This document shows, piece by piece, positions 1 through 4,381 of a stretch of 5,147 nt of DNA. A model generated the notes under the pieces. It had not been told where the DNA came from, did no database searches, and saw only the letters and a program-made list of their open reading frames with translations. Positions within the stretch are counted from its first letter, which is position 1, and each line of letters starts with the position of its first letter. This stretch comes from Clostridia bacterium. Its GTDB lineage: Bacteria > Bacillota > Clostridia > Christensenellales > Aristaeellaceae. The stretch covers positions 1 to 5,147 of the forward strand of contig CAAEEC010000168.1 in the NCBI GenBank assembly GCA_900754755.1. The letters run 5' to 3'. The translations under genes and the position numbers were made by a program.

Positions 1-42
1 AGGGGAGCTGTCGGCGCTAGCCGACTGAGGGGTTAGAAACCC
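1..42. repeat. Possible fragment of a dispersed intergenic repeat with a small hairpin
   Basis: The sequence contains a perfect 6-bp inverted repeat, GTCGGC (10-15) with GCCGAC (20-25) around a GCTA loop. It is flanked by AGGGGAGCT on the left and TGAGGGG on the right. A second short stem, GGGT/ACCC, follows at about 30-42. The layout (GGGGAGCT, hairpin, TGAGGGG) resembles an intergenic repeat that I recall from gut Clostridia genomes, but this is recollection and only one copy lies in the window. It is cut by the window edge. Confidence 0.35.
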
Positions 43-110
43 AAAAAACGCAAAATCATGCAATCTGGAGCGGCGTCCATATGCTCTGCTCCTCCCCGGA
101 GTCTGGGCAT

Positions 111-153
111 TTTTTCGGCCATTTTACGCTTTGCGCGTAAAACAGCCGAAAAA
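111..153 (-). terminator. Strong hairpin after the scpB-DUF6062 operon, possible transcript end
   Basis: An outer 9-bp stem (111-119 with 145-153) and an inner 8-bp stem (122-129 with 135-142) are separated by CA/CA on the plus strand. In minus-strand RNA those positions become U-G and G-U wobble pairs. The structure is therefore one continuous 19-bp stem only when transcribed from the minus strand, in keeping with a role at the end of the operon. It begins 28 nt after the DUF6062 stop codon. No clear U-run follows the stem, so it may stabilise or process the 3' end rather than act as a classical intrinsic terminator. Confidence 0.5.
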
Positions 154-181
154 TACGCATTCGCCGGTTTTTGCGCGGCGC

Positions 182-895
182 TCAGCCATCGCCCACGCAC
201 TTGCCGCGCAGCTTATTGATGGCGCGCTCCACCGCGTCCTGGCTGTTGCCCCAGGGCTTATCCTTGTTGCGGTAATCGAATTTGAGGGTGAACCACTCCA
301 GGTCTTTTTCCACGCGCGCGAGGTTTTCGCGCTCCACGCGCATGGCGGTCTGCGAGAATTCCTCCAGCGTTTTGCCGGAAAGGTGGCGGGGCGCGTCCTG
401 CATCACCTGGAAATAGTGCGGCAGGCACAGGCCTTTGGAGGCGGCGAAGGCCTCGCGGAAGGCTTTTTCGTGCTCGTACATGTACAAAAGCGTGTAAACA
501 TAGCGCTCCATGGTGTGATCCAGGCGCTCGCAAAGGATGCAGCTTTCCACGGCGGCCTGCCCGTCATTTTTGGGCGCGGGCGCGCTGCGGCGGAACAGGC
601 CGCCCTTTTGGGGCGCGGTTTCGCTTTTTTGCAACCGCGCCATCGTCTCTTTCATATAAGTATGCGTCATCAGGGCCAAGCCCAGGCGGTTGCTCGCCAC
701 GAACATCTGCGCGAAGTGGCGCTGGCAAAAGCCCTTTTGGTTCACTTCCACGCGCGTGTCCGGCTCCATCACCGACGCGCCCAGGAAATTGTCGATGTAC
801 ATGGCCTCGTTCTTTTGCCGGATTTCGCACAGCGGGCATTCGCAACCGCCGCGGTATGCCTCCCAAATGGGCATGGTATCGAGGTGTTCTCTCAT
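182..895 (-). CDS. DUF6062 family protein, putative metal-binding (two Cys/His modules)
   Basis: This 237-residue soluble protein has the look of the DUF6062 family of Bacillota: an N-terminal LDTMPIWEAY stretch, C-x-CPLC, GFCQRH, then NRLGLALMTHTYM. The family has no established function. Two similar modules are visible. The first has C20-x2-C23 followed 33 residues later by GFC57-x2-H60. The second has C119-x2-C122 followed 34 residues later by GLC157-x2-H160. Each could bind one metal ion, probably zinc (inference). The segment between them (about 90-117) is Lys/Pro/Ala-rich and looks like a linker. The C-terminal part (about 175-232) is charged and probably helical. There is no signal peptide or membrane segment. 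The start at 895 is chosen because family similarity begins there, an AGGGG ribosome binding site lies at 903-907, and the ATG overlaps the scpB stop as ATGA. A longer open frame upstream is only scpB read in another frame. The overlap points to translational coupling with scpB. Confidence 0.85.
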   Translation of the reverse strand: MREHLDTMPIWEAYRGGCECPLCEIRQKNEAMYIDNFLGASVMEPDTRVEVNQKGFCQRHFAQMFVASNRLGLALMTHTYMKETMARLQKSETAPQKGGLFRRSAPAPKNDGQAAVESCILCERLDHTMERYVYTLLYMYEHEKAFREAFAASKGLCLPHYFQVMQDAPRHLSGKTLEEFSQTAMRVERENLARVEKDLEWFTLKFDYRNKDKPWGNSQDAVERAINKLRGKCVGDG

Positions 896-1452
896 GGTTC
901 TTCCCCTTTCGGTTCCGGCGCGGCGTCGTCGCCGGGCGCGTGGTTTTGCGCGTCGAGGGACACGCTGGGCAGTTGCGACAGGTCTTCGATGCCGAAGTGG
1001 CGCAAAAAAGCGTCCGTGGTGCCATAGAGCATGGGCCGCCCCAGCGTTTCGCGGCGGCCAAGCTCCTGGATCAGCCCCTTGTTGAGCAGGGATTGCACGG
1101 AATAATCGCACTTTACCCCGCGCACGGCCTCGATTTCGGATTTGGTGATGGGTTGGCGGTAGGCGATGATGGAAAGCGTTTCCATCACGGCGGCGGTCAG
1201 CGGCATGCGCTGCACCGGGTTGAGCAGCGCTTCCACAGCCGCGGCGTATTGCGGCTGGATGGATAGCTGCACCTGGGAGCCGAAATAATTGAGCTTGAGG
1301 CCGCTGTTCGCGTCCAAATACTCGCGCATTTCCTCCAGGGCCGCGCTCATCTCCATGGCCGTCAAATTCAGCGCGTGCGCCAGGTCGCCGACGGCCACGG
1401 GCTCCCCGGCCACGAACAAAATGGCTTCGATTTTTGCGCGCAAGTCGTCCAT
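892..1452 (-). CDS. scpB: SMC-Scp complex subunit ScpB
   Basis: ScpB is the winged-helix subunit that, with the kleisin ScpA, loads and regulates the SMC ATPase in chromosome condensation and segregation. The predicted protein has 186 residues, normal for the family. Visible hallmarks are KIEAILFVAGEPV at the N-terminus (about 7-19), ETLSIIAYRQPITKSEIEA (91-109), the RGVKCDYSVQSLLNKGLI segment (111-128), and GRPMLYGTTDAFLRHFGI (138-155). The last 25 residues are acidic and Pro/Ala-rich, as is common for the disordered ScpB tail. The start at 1452 is preferred over an in-frame ATG at 1515. A GGAAGGA site sits 8 nt upstream of it, the family similarity begins there, and the promoter -10 box lies between the two candidates. 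ScpA, often encoded immediately upstream, is absent; the upstream 489 bp hold no gene. The stop codon overlaps the start of the DUF6062 gene by 4 bp. Confidence 0.95.
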   Translation of the reverse strand: MDDLRAKIEAILFVAGEPVAVGDLAHALNLTAMEMSAALEEMREYLDANSGLKLNYFGSQVQLSIQPQYAAAVEALLNPVQRMPLTAAVMETLSIIAYRQPITKSEIEAVRGVKCDYSVQSLLNKGLIQELGRRETLGRPMLYGTTDAFLRHFGIEDLSQLPSVSLDAQNHAPGDDAAPEPKGEEP

Positions 1453-1460
1453 TGCGTCGA

Positions 1461-1467
1461 TCCTTCC
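1461..1467 (-). promoter_or_regulatory. Ribosome binding site of scpB
   Basis: GGAAGGA on the minus strand ends 8 nt before the ATG at 1452. It supports this start over the upstream in-frame ATG at 1515. Confidence 0.75.
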
Positions 1468-1485
1468 ATACAAACGATTTTTCCC

Positions 1486-1514
1486 ATTATACCATAAGAA
1501 CGAAGAAAAATCCA
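1486..1514 (-). promoter_or_regulatory. Extended -10 promoter for the scpB-DUF6062 operon
   Basis: On the minus strand a perfect TATAAT (1486-1491) is preceded by TGG (1492-1494), giving an extended -10 element. The hexamer 17 bp further upstream, TGGATT (1509-1514), matches the -35 consensus poorly, which extended -10 promoters tolerate. Initiation would fall near 1479, giving a short leader of about 27 nt that includes the scpB ribosome binding site. This suggests housekeeping sigma-A expression independent of upstream genes. Confidence 0.75.
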
Positions 1515-1523
1515 CCTCGCGCC

Positions 1524-1562
1524 AAAGAGAAATCGCCCACCGCTGTCTTTAGCGGCGGGCGA
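1524..1562 (-). terminator. Intrinsic terminator on the minus strand, upstream of the scpB promoter
   Basis: A 12-bp GC-rich stem (1533-1544 with 1551-1562, loop 1545-1550) is followed on the minus strand by TTTCTCTTT (1524-1532). One position is a G-U wobble in minus-strand RNA but an A-C mismatch in plus-strand RNA, which supports the minus orientation. It sits about 10 bp before the weak -35 of the scpB promoter. It would end any transcript coming from the anti-sigma gene or from the repeat region and so insulate scpB. The U-run is interrupted by a C, so efficiency is uncertain. Confidence 0.65.
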
Positions 1563-1698
1563 ACAGACTGTCGAAAAACCAAAGAGAGGGGCAAAGCCCT
1601 ATCGCACTTCAATCGTCCCCGGCGGCGTGTACGGCGGGGGCGCACGAAGCGCGCGCCCAGTGGGACGGAGCTTCGCCGCGCGCAGTGCGCGAAACAGG

Positions 1699-1862
1699 CG
1701 AAGCGGAAGTCCAATGAGCAAAGGAGACTTGCAAGCGGTAGCGTAGCAAGGCGACTATTGCGAATTGAGGAACGAAGCAGCGCGAAGTAAGCCCAATGAG
1801 CAAGGGAACACTGCAAGCCGCTAGGCGCAGCAGGGTGACCATTGCGAATTGTGGATAGTTTA
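1699..1862. repeat. Two tandem imperfect copies of an ~82-84 bp repeat
   Basis: The first copy (about 1699-1782) and the second (about 1783-1862) share CCAATGAGCAA (at 1711 and 1793), the CTTGCAAGC/CTGCAAGC core, an AGCAAGGCGAC/AGCAGGGTGAC segment, and ATTGCGAATTG (at 1757 and 1841). The offset changes from 82 to 84 bp, so at least one small indel separates the copies. Divergence suggests old copies. The sequence has the feel of a family scattered between genes, but that needs the rest of the genome. Confidence 0.7.
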
Positions 1863-1874
1863 CTCCCCCGTCCA

Positions 1875-1908
1875 CCTGCTTGTCAAAAAGACTTTTTTGA
1901 CAAGCAGG
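1875..1908. terminator. Perfect 15-bp-stem hairpin after the anti-sigma gene
   Basis: CCTGCTTGTCAAAAA (1875-1889) and its exact reverse complement (1894-1908) flank a 4-nt loop. The stem has no mismatch and is symmetric on both strands, with A-runs and T-runs placed next to the loop rather than after the stem. It begins 33 nt after the anti-sigma stop codon, where a terminator is expected. No U-run follows the stem in either direction, so the structure could instead protect the mRNA end or mark the edge of the intergenic repeat element. Confidence 0.55.
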
Positions 1909-1941
1909 GCGCGGCAGGCGGTTTGCCCACCGCGCGAAGCC

Positions 1942-3120
1942 TTAGGGTTCTAGCGTCAATTCATGGTTTTCGTAGCGCTCCTGCGTCCAGCAATTGTAGG
2001 CGCGCAGGGTCACGGTTTCGGGCAGTTCTTCCCGGGCCGCGAGCGAGCCGCTTTGCACCAACGAACCATCTGCCTGCGGCTGAACTTCGGCGCCGCGCGT
2101 GGCGCCATCGGGCAGGGCGTTTCCGTTCGCGTCCAGGAATTCGAACCATACGCCATCCTCCGTGGCCGCATAAGCGGCTTCATCGGTGACGGTGAAGTGG
2201 ATTTCATAATACAAGGCCATGGGAGAAGCGGTGAGGCGCACGGAATCCACGCGCACGCCGCACGAGGGGTATTCAGCGCTCTGGCTGCTGGCGAGCGTAT
2301 TGTGGCGGTTGGCGTCATCCAGGGTAAAGGCAAGTTCCGTCTCCTGCTGGTTTTCCTCGTCCGTCACATAACCGGTAGACGCGTAGGTAGGCTCATCCGC
2401 ATTTTCTTCGTAATAGCCATAGAGAATGGCGTCTTCCTCACTCGCGGCGGGAATGAGCGGCGTCACGCTGCACTGGAGCGTGCTCGCGAACGCGCTGCCT
2501 TCCTGTTCGGAGACAGTACACGTGAGCATCAGCACCAACGTGCCGTCTTCTTCCCAGTGGCAGTCGATGGAACGGATGAACTCTTCGCCCAGGGCGTCCA
2601 AAGCGCTTGAGATGGTCACGTAAGCCATCTGCAAGCCGTTCTGTTCGGCGTATTCGCCGATGGTCAAGGAATTTGCGCTGTCTCCCGTCATGAGGCGCAT
2701 CGGGTCTTCGAGCCCATAGCTGGGCCCGATGAGCAGCAGCTCTTGCCTGGGCGTCACGTCTACCACCAGATAGGCGTATTCCCCGTCGTACACGGCCTCC
2801 CGCAGCTGGAAACCGGCCAATTCGCCGGTTCCGCCTTCCTGGGGTGGCTCAGTGGCAAGAATCTCAATGGCTTCGGGCAGCGGGGCGCTGTCGCTTTGCC
2901 CTTGATTCAGAAAGTCAAACAGCCCCCAGCGATTGGCGGCGGCAAATGCCGCTGTGCTGATGATCAGGCAAGCAGCCACGGCGATGGCCGCGCTAACACG
3001 CATCTTGCGCTTCACAGGTTTTTTCTCCTCCTCGTCCAGCCTGCGGAGCGTATTCTTCACGGTGAAAGCAAAGGCTGCGTCCGGGTCGCCAAAGGCCCTG
3101 CGAAAGTCGCGCTTTTTCAT
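1942..3120 (-). CDS. Single-pass membrane protein, probable anti-sigma factor for the adjacent ECF sigma
   Basis: The predicted protein has 392 residues. Residues 1-40 are charged and cytoplasmic, with an FRRAFGDPD...VKNTLRRLDEEEKKPVKRK pattern typical of clostridial proteins encoded directly after ECF sigma genes. This part presumably holds the sigma factor inactive (inference). One transmembrane segment covers about 41-62 (AAIAVAACLIISTAAFAAA), and the Lys/Arg-rich flank before it predicts an outside C-terminus. The roughly 330-residue outer part begins with NRWGLFDFLN. It contains a block with AVYDGEYAYLVVDVTP (about 109-124) and a later Ig-like block with VRVDSVRLTASPMALYYEI (about 290-308) and VWFEFLDANGNALPDG. 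These beta-rich blocks resemble the DUF4179/DUF5643-type regions of such proteins, but I cannot assign a named family. The start is set by a perfect AGGAGG 7 nt upstream and by the 4-bp ATGA overlap with the sigma gene, which implies matched synthesis of the two proteins. Confidence 0.8.
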   Translation of the reverse strand: MKKRDFRRAFGDPDAAFAFTVKNTLRRLDEEEKKPVKRKMRVSAAIAVAACLIISTAAFAAANRWGLFDFLNQGQSDSAPLPEAIEILATEPPQEGGTGELAGFQLREAVYDGEYAYLVVDVTPRQELLLIGPSYGLEDPMRLMTGDSANSLTIGEYAEQNGLQMAYVTISSALDALGEEFIRSIDCHWEEDGTLVLMLTCTVSEQEGSAFASTLQCSVTPLIPAASEEDAILYGYYEENADEPTYASTGYVTDEENQQETELAFTLDDANRHNTLASSQSAEYPSCGVRVDSVRLTASPMALYYEIHFTVTDEAAYAATEDGVWFEFLDANGNALPDGATRGAEVQPQADGSLVQSGSLAAREELPETVTLRAYNCWTQERYENHELTLEP

Positions 3121-3581
3121 GAATATTCCTCCTCAGACAACAATTCTTTCAGTTTTGCCCGGCCATTTCGCATGCGGGATTTGACGGTTCCCGGCGCAAC
3201 GCGCAGGGCCAGGGCAATTTCATGTATGGAATATCCCTCCATATAGTGGAGGACAATGGGCGTGCGCACATTTTCCGGTAAGCACATCAACGCGTCGTGC
3301 AGAATGGGATCTGCGCCGGGTGGAGCGGTCCGCTCGGGGATTTCCTGCGGCAGTTCGCGCTTGTGCCGGTGAACGTTGTAGCACTCATTGATGAGGATGC
3401 GGATGAGCCATGTTTTCAGATAACGTTCATCGCGCAAAGTCCTTCGCTTCTTCCACGCCTTTTCCAGACAGCTTTGCACGGCGTCCTCGCGGTCGTATTT
3501 GTCGCGCAGGATGGAATAGCTCACGCGATACAGCGTATCGGTAAGCGCTATGATTTCCTCCGCAAAACGTTCGTTTGTCAT
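3117..3581 (-). CDS. ECF-type sigma-70 family RNA polymerase sigma factor
   Basis: The predicted protein has 154 residues, the short length of a two-domain ECF sigma factor. Region 2 covers about residues 8-75, with DREDAVQSCLEKAWKKR (30-46) and the YLKTWLIRILINECYN helix (54-69) that contacts the -10 element. Region 4 covers about 95-148, with LPENVRTPIVLHYMEGYS followed by the helix-turn-helix IHEIALALRVAPGTVKSR (119-136) that recognises the -35. Regions 1.1, 3 and any extra C-terminal domain are absent. A GGAGGT ribosome binding site (3587-3592) lies 5 nt before the ATG. The gene overlaps the membrane protein gene by 4 bp, so the two form a signalling unit: the sigma is presumably held at the membrane until an envelope signal frees it. 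Such units often activate their own promoter, but I could not identify a convincing one. The ECF subgroup and regulon cannot be set from this window. Confidence 0.92.
   Translation of the reverse strand: MTNERFAEEIIALTDTLYRVSYSILRDKYDREDAVQSCLEKAWKKRRTLRDERYLKTWLIRILINECYNVHRHKRELPQEIPERTAPPGADPILHDALMCLPENVRTPIVLHYMEGYSIHEIALALRVAPGTVKSRMRNGRAKLKELLSEEEYS
3128..3133 (-). promoter_or_regulatory. Ribosome binding site of the anti-sigma gene, inside the sigma gene
   Basis: A perfect AGGAGG lies 7 nt before the ATG at 3120, within the last codons of the sigma gene (Ser-Glu-Glu-Glu). Translation of the anti-sigma can therefore start independently as well as by coupling through the ATGA overlap. 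Confidence 0.8.
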
Positions 3582-3604
3582 GGTACACCTCCAACCTCTT
3601 TTGA

Positions 3605-3627
3605 CCGGTCATCTGTTAGACGGCCGG
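3605..3627 (-). promoter_or_regulatory. Imperfect inverted repeat just upstream of the sigma gene
   Basis: On the minus strand CCGGCCGTC and GATGACCGG pair over 9 positions with one mismatch and one G-U wobble, around a TAACA loop. The element sits 12 nt before the ribosome binding site of the sigma gene. It could be an operator or a leader hairpin affecting translation. The pairing is short and imperfect, so function is uncertain. Confidence 0.3.
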
Positions 3628-3697
3628 CGGGAATGGGCGGTTTTTGGCGCAGGAAATTTTTTGTGATTTTCTATCAATGGAAAACGTGGCCAGGGAA

Positions 3698-3743
3698 GCG
3701 AGAAAATCCGCCACGGCGGGATAGGCCGGGCGGATTTTCTCGC
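3698..3743. terminator. Large perfect inverted repeat between the GNAT and sigma genes
   Basis: GCGAGAAAATCCGCC (3698-3712) and its exact reverse complement (3729-3743) enclose a 16-nt GC-rich loop. The structure lies 105 nt after the GNAT stop codon. In both directions a GC-rich half is followed by ATTTTCTCGC. A smaller hairpin formed by CCGC/GCGG next to that T-run would act as an intrinsic terminator, and it is mutually exclusive with the long stem. It most simply ends the GNAT transcript on the minus strand. A two-state leader for the sigma operon is possible but unsupported. Confidence 0.45.
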
Positions 3744-3848
3744 GATGGTTCTGGCAATCGGCGCAATCGCAAAGCGCCGCCGCGGGAAGACTGGCGCAAT
3801 TGCGGGCGATGCCTGGCTGCATGTGCGGCAGGGCGGCGGCCCCTGTGG

Positions 3849-4292
3849 TTAAGTATCGATCCGCGTCAGCGCGTGGATGCTTTTGTTGCGGTACACCAAA
3901 TCATCGCGGCTGGAAAAATCGATCTTTTCCCAAAATGCGTTGCCTGCCGCGTTGCGCTGGAAAACGACCAGGGCGGCTTTATGGATGCCTTCCCGCTCCA
4001 GCGCCTCCATCGCGTGCGCGACCAGCGCCCTGGCGATGCCCTGGCGCTGGAATTCGGGCAAAACCGCGGCGTGATAAAGATAGCCGCGCCGCCCGTCGTG
4101 GCCCGCCAGCAGCGCGCCCACCACTTTGTCCCCGCTTTCCGCCACGAAACAGGTGGTGGGATTGCGCTTTAAGTATCTGGCAATGCCCTCTTTGTTGTCA
4201 TCCGCGGTATTCAGGCCCATGCCGGGCGTGTGAATCCACAGGTCATAAACCAGTTCATAGTCTTCTATTGCCATCTGGCGAATGGAAACCAT
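3849..4292 (-). CDS. GNAT family N-acetyltransferase (YpeA-like)
   Basis: The predicted protein has 147 residues, one GNAT domain and nothing else. GNAT enzymes transfer an acetyl group from acetyl-CoA to an amine; the substrate here is unknown. Visible features are IRQMAIEDYELVYDLW at the N-terminus (4-19), a TPGMGLN loop (22-28), the beta-strand pair CFVAESGDKVVGALLAG (48-64), and HDGRRGYLYHAAVLPEF (65-81). The acetyl-CoA pyrophosphate-binding motif A is QRQGIA (82-87), fitting Q/R-x-x-G-x-G/A. FQRNAAGNAFWEK (111-123) belongs to the C-terminal motif. The usual Gly-Phe after WEK-x is Asp-Phe here, a small departure. The HDGRRG and LYHAAV elements recall E. coli YpeA, though the substrate relationship is not implied. 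The start at 4292 is where similarity begins, with GAGG about 9 nt upstream. The longer open frame to 4661 reads through the upstream gene in another frame. A hairpin terminator between this gene and the preceding one suggests partly separate transcription. Confidence 0.92.
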   Translation of the reverse strand: MVSIRQMAIEDYELVYDLWIHTPGMGLNTADDNKEGIARYLKRNPTTCFVAESGDKVVGALLAGHDGRRGYLYHAAVLPEFQRQGIARALVAHAMEALEREGIHKAALVVFQRNAAGNAFWEKIDFSSRDDLVYRNKSIHALTRIDT

Positions 4293-4304
4293 CTTACAAA
4301 ACCT

Positions 4305-4319
4305 CGCTTTGAAAAAGCG
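4305..4319 (-). promoter_or_regulatory. Small hairpin abutting the GNAT ribosome binding site
   Basis: CGCTTT (4305-4310) and AAAGCG (4314-4319) form a perfect 6-bp stem with a 3-nt loop. On the minus strand it ends directly at the AGG of the GNAT ribosome binding site and also contains the T-run of the upstream terminator. It could modulate translation of read-through transcripts, but it may be incidental. Confidence 0.3.
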
Positions 4320-4352
4320 TTTCCCCATAAACGCAGAAGGTTTATGGGGAAA
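4312..4352 (-). terminator. Intrinsic terminator of the ADP-ribosylglycohydrolase gene
   Basis: A perfect 13-bp stem (4320-4332 with 4340-4352, loop 4333-4339) begins 29 nt after the stop codon. It is followed on the minus strand by CGC and five Ts (4312-4316). The position, stem strength and T-run fit an intrinsic terminator for the gene on its right. The 3-nt gap before the T-run and the stem's A/T-rich loop side could reduce efficiency, allowing some read-through into the GNAT gene. Confidence 0.65.
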
Positions 4353-4381
4353 GCAATCGATCCTTTGCGGCCTAAAATCGT

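Larger units (their letters stand above)
1563..1941. other. Gene-free, structured, repeat-rich intergenic element
   Basis: No credible gene lies between the anti-sigma stop and the scpB operon signals. The stretch holds several nested inverted repeats. Examples are GGGCGC/GCGCCC (1638-1643 with 1653-1658), and GCTTCGCC/GGCGAAGC (1670-1677 with 1697-1704) enclosing CGCGC/GCGCG (1679-1683 with 1687-1691). It also holds two copies of an ~82-84 bp repeat and a perfect 15-bp-stem hairpin at its right end. Open frames here translate to low-complexity peptides that repeat with the DNA, without ribosome binding sites. It could be a dispersed intergenic repeat, a long structured 3' UTR of the sigma operon, or a small RNA ending at the 1524-1562 terminator. 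Confidence 0.6.

Noticed and set aside
131..1027. A 298-residue open frame on the plus strand, opposite the DUF6062 and scpB genes
   Set aside because: It covers two genes recognised by family motifs on the other strand, has no ribosome binding site that I can see, and encodes a His/Arg/Ala-rich sequence typical of an antisense shadow in GC-rich DNA.
1699..1862. CRISPR array
   Set aside because: There are only two long imperfect copies without distinct regularly spaced short repeats and unique spacers, and no cas genes are nearby.
1609..1875. An 88-residue minus-strand open frame in the intergenic region with a 28-residue internal repeat (PQFA-V--LLR)
   Set aside because: It starts at a GTG at the edge of the 1875-1908 hairpin without a ribosome binding site. 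The peptide repeat is a direct consequence of the DNA repeat, and the frame is lost between copies by an indel.
1875..1908. Terminal inverted repeats of an insertion sequence
   Set aside because: The two arms are only 4 nt apart and enclose no gene, so this is a hairpin rather than the ends of a mobile element.
1963..2610. A 215-residue open frame on the plus strand opposite the anti-sigma gene
   Set aside because: It is antisense to a well-supported membrane protein gene and shows no domain or ribosome binding site of its own.
3672..3677. TTGATA as a -35 box for the sigma operon
   Set aside because: No acceptable -10 hexamer lies 16-18 bp downstream on the minus strand.
3297..4172. A 291-residue plus-strand open frame spanning the sigma gene, the intergenic region and the GNAT gene
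   Set aside because: It runs antisense across two recognised genes and an intergenic hairpin, with low-complexity Arg/Pro-rich sequence.
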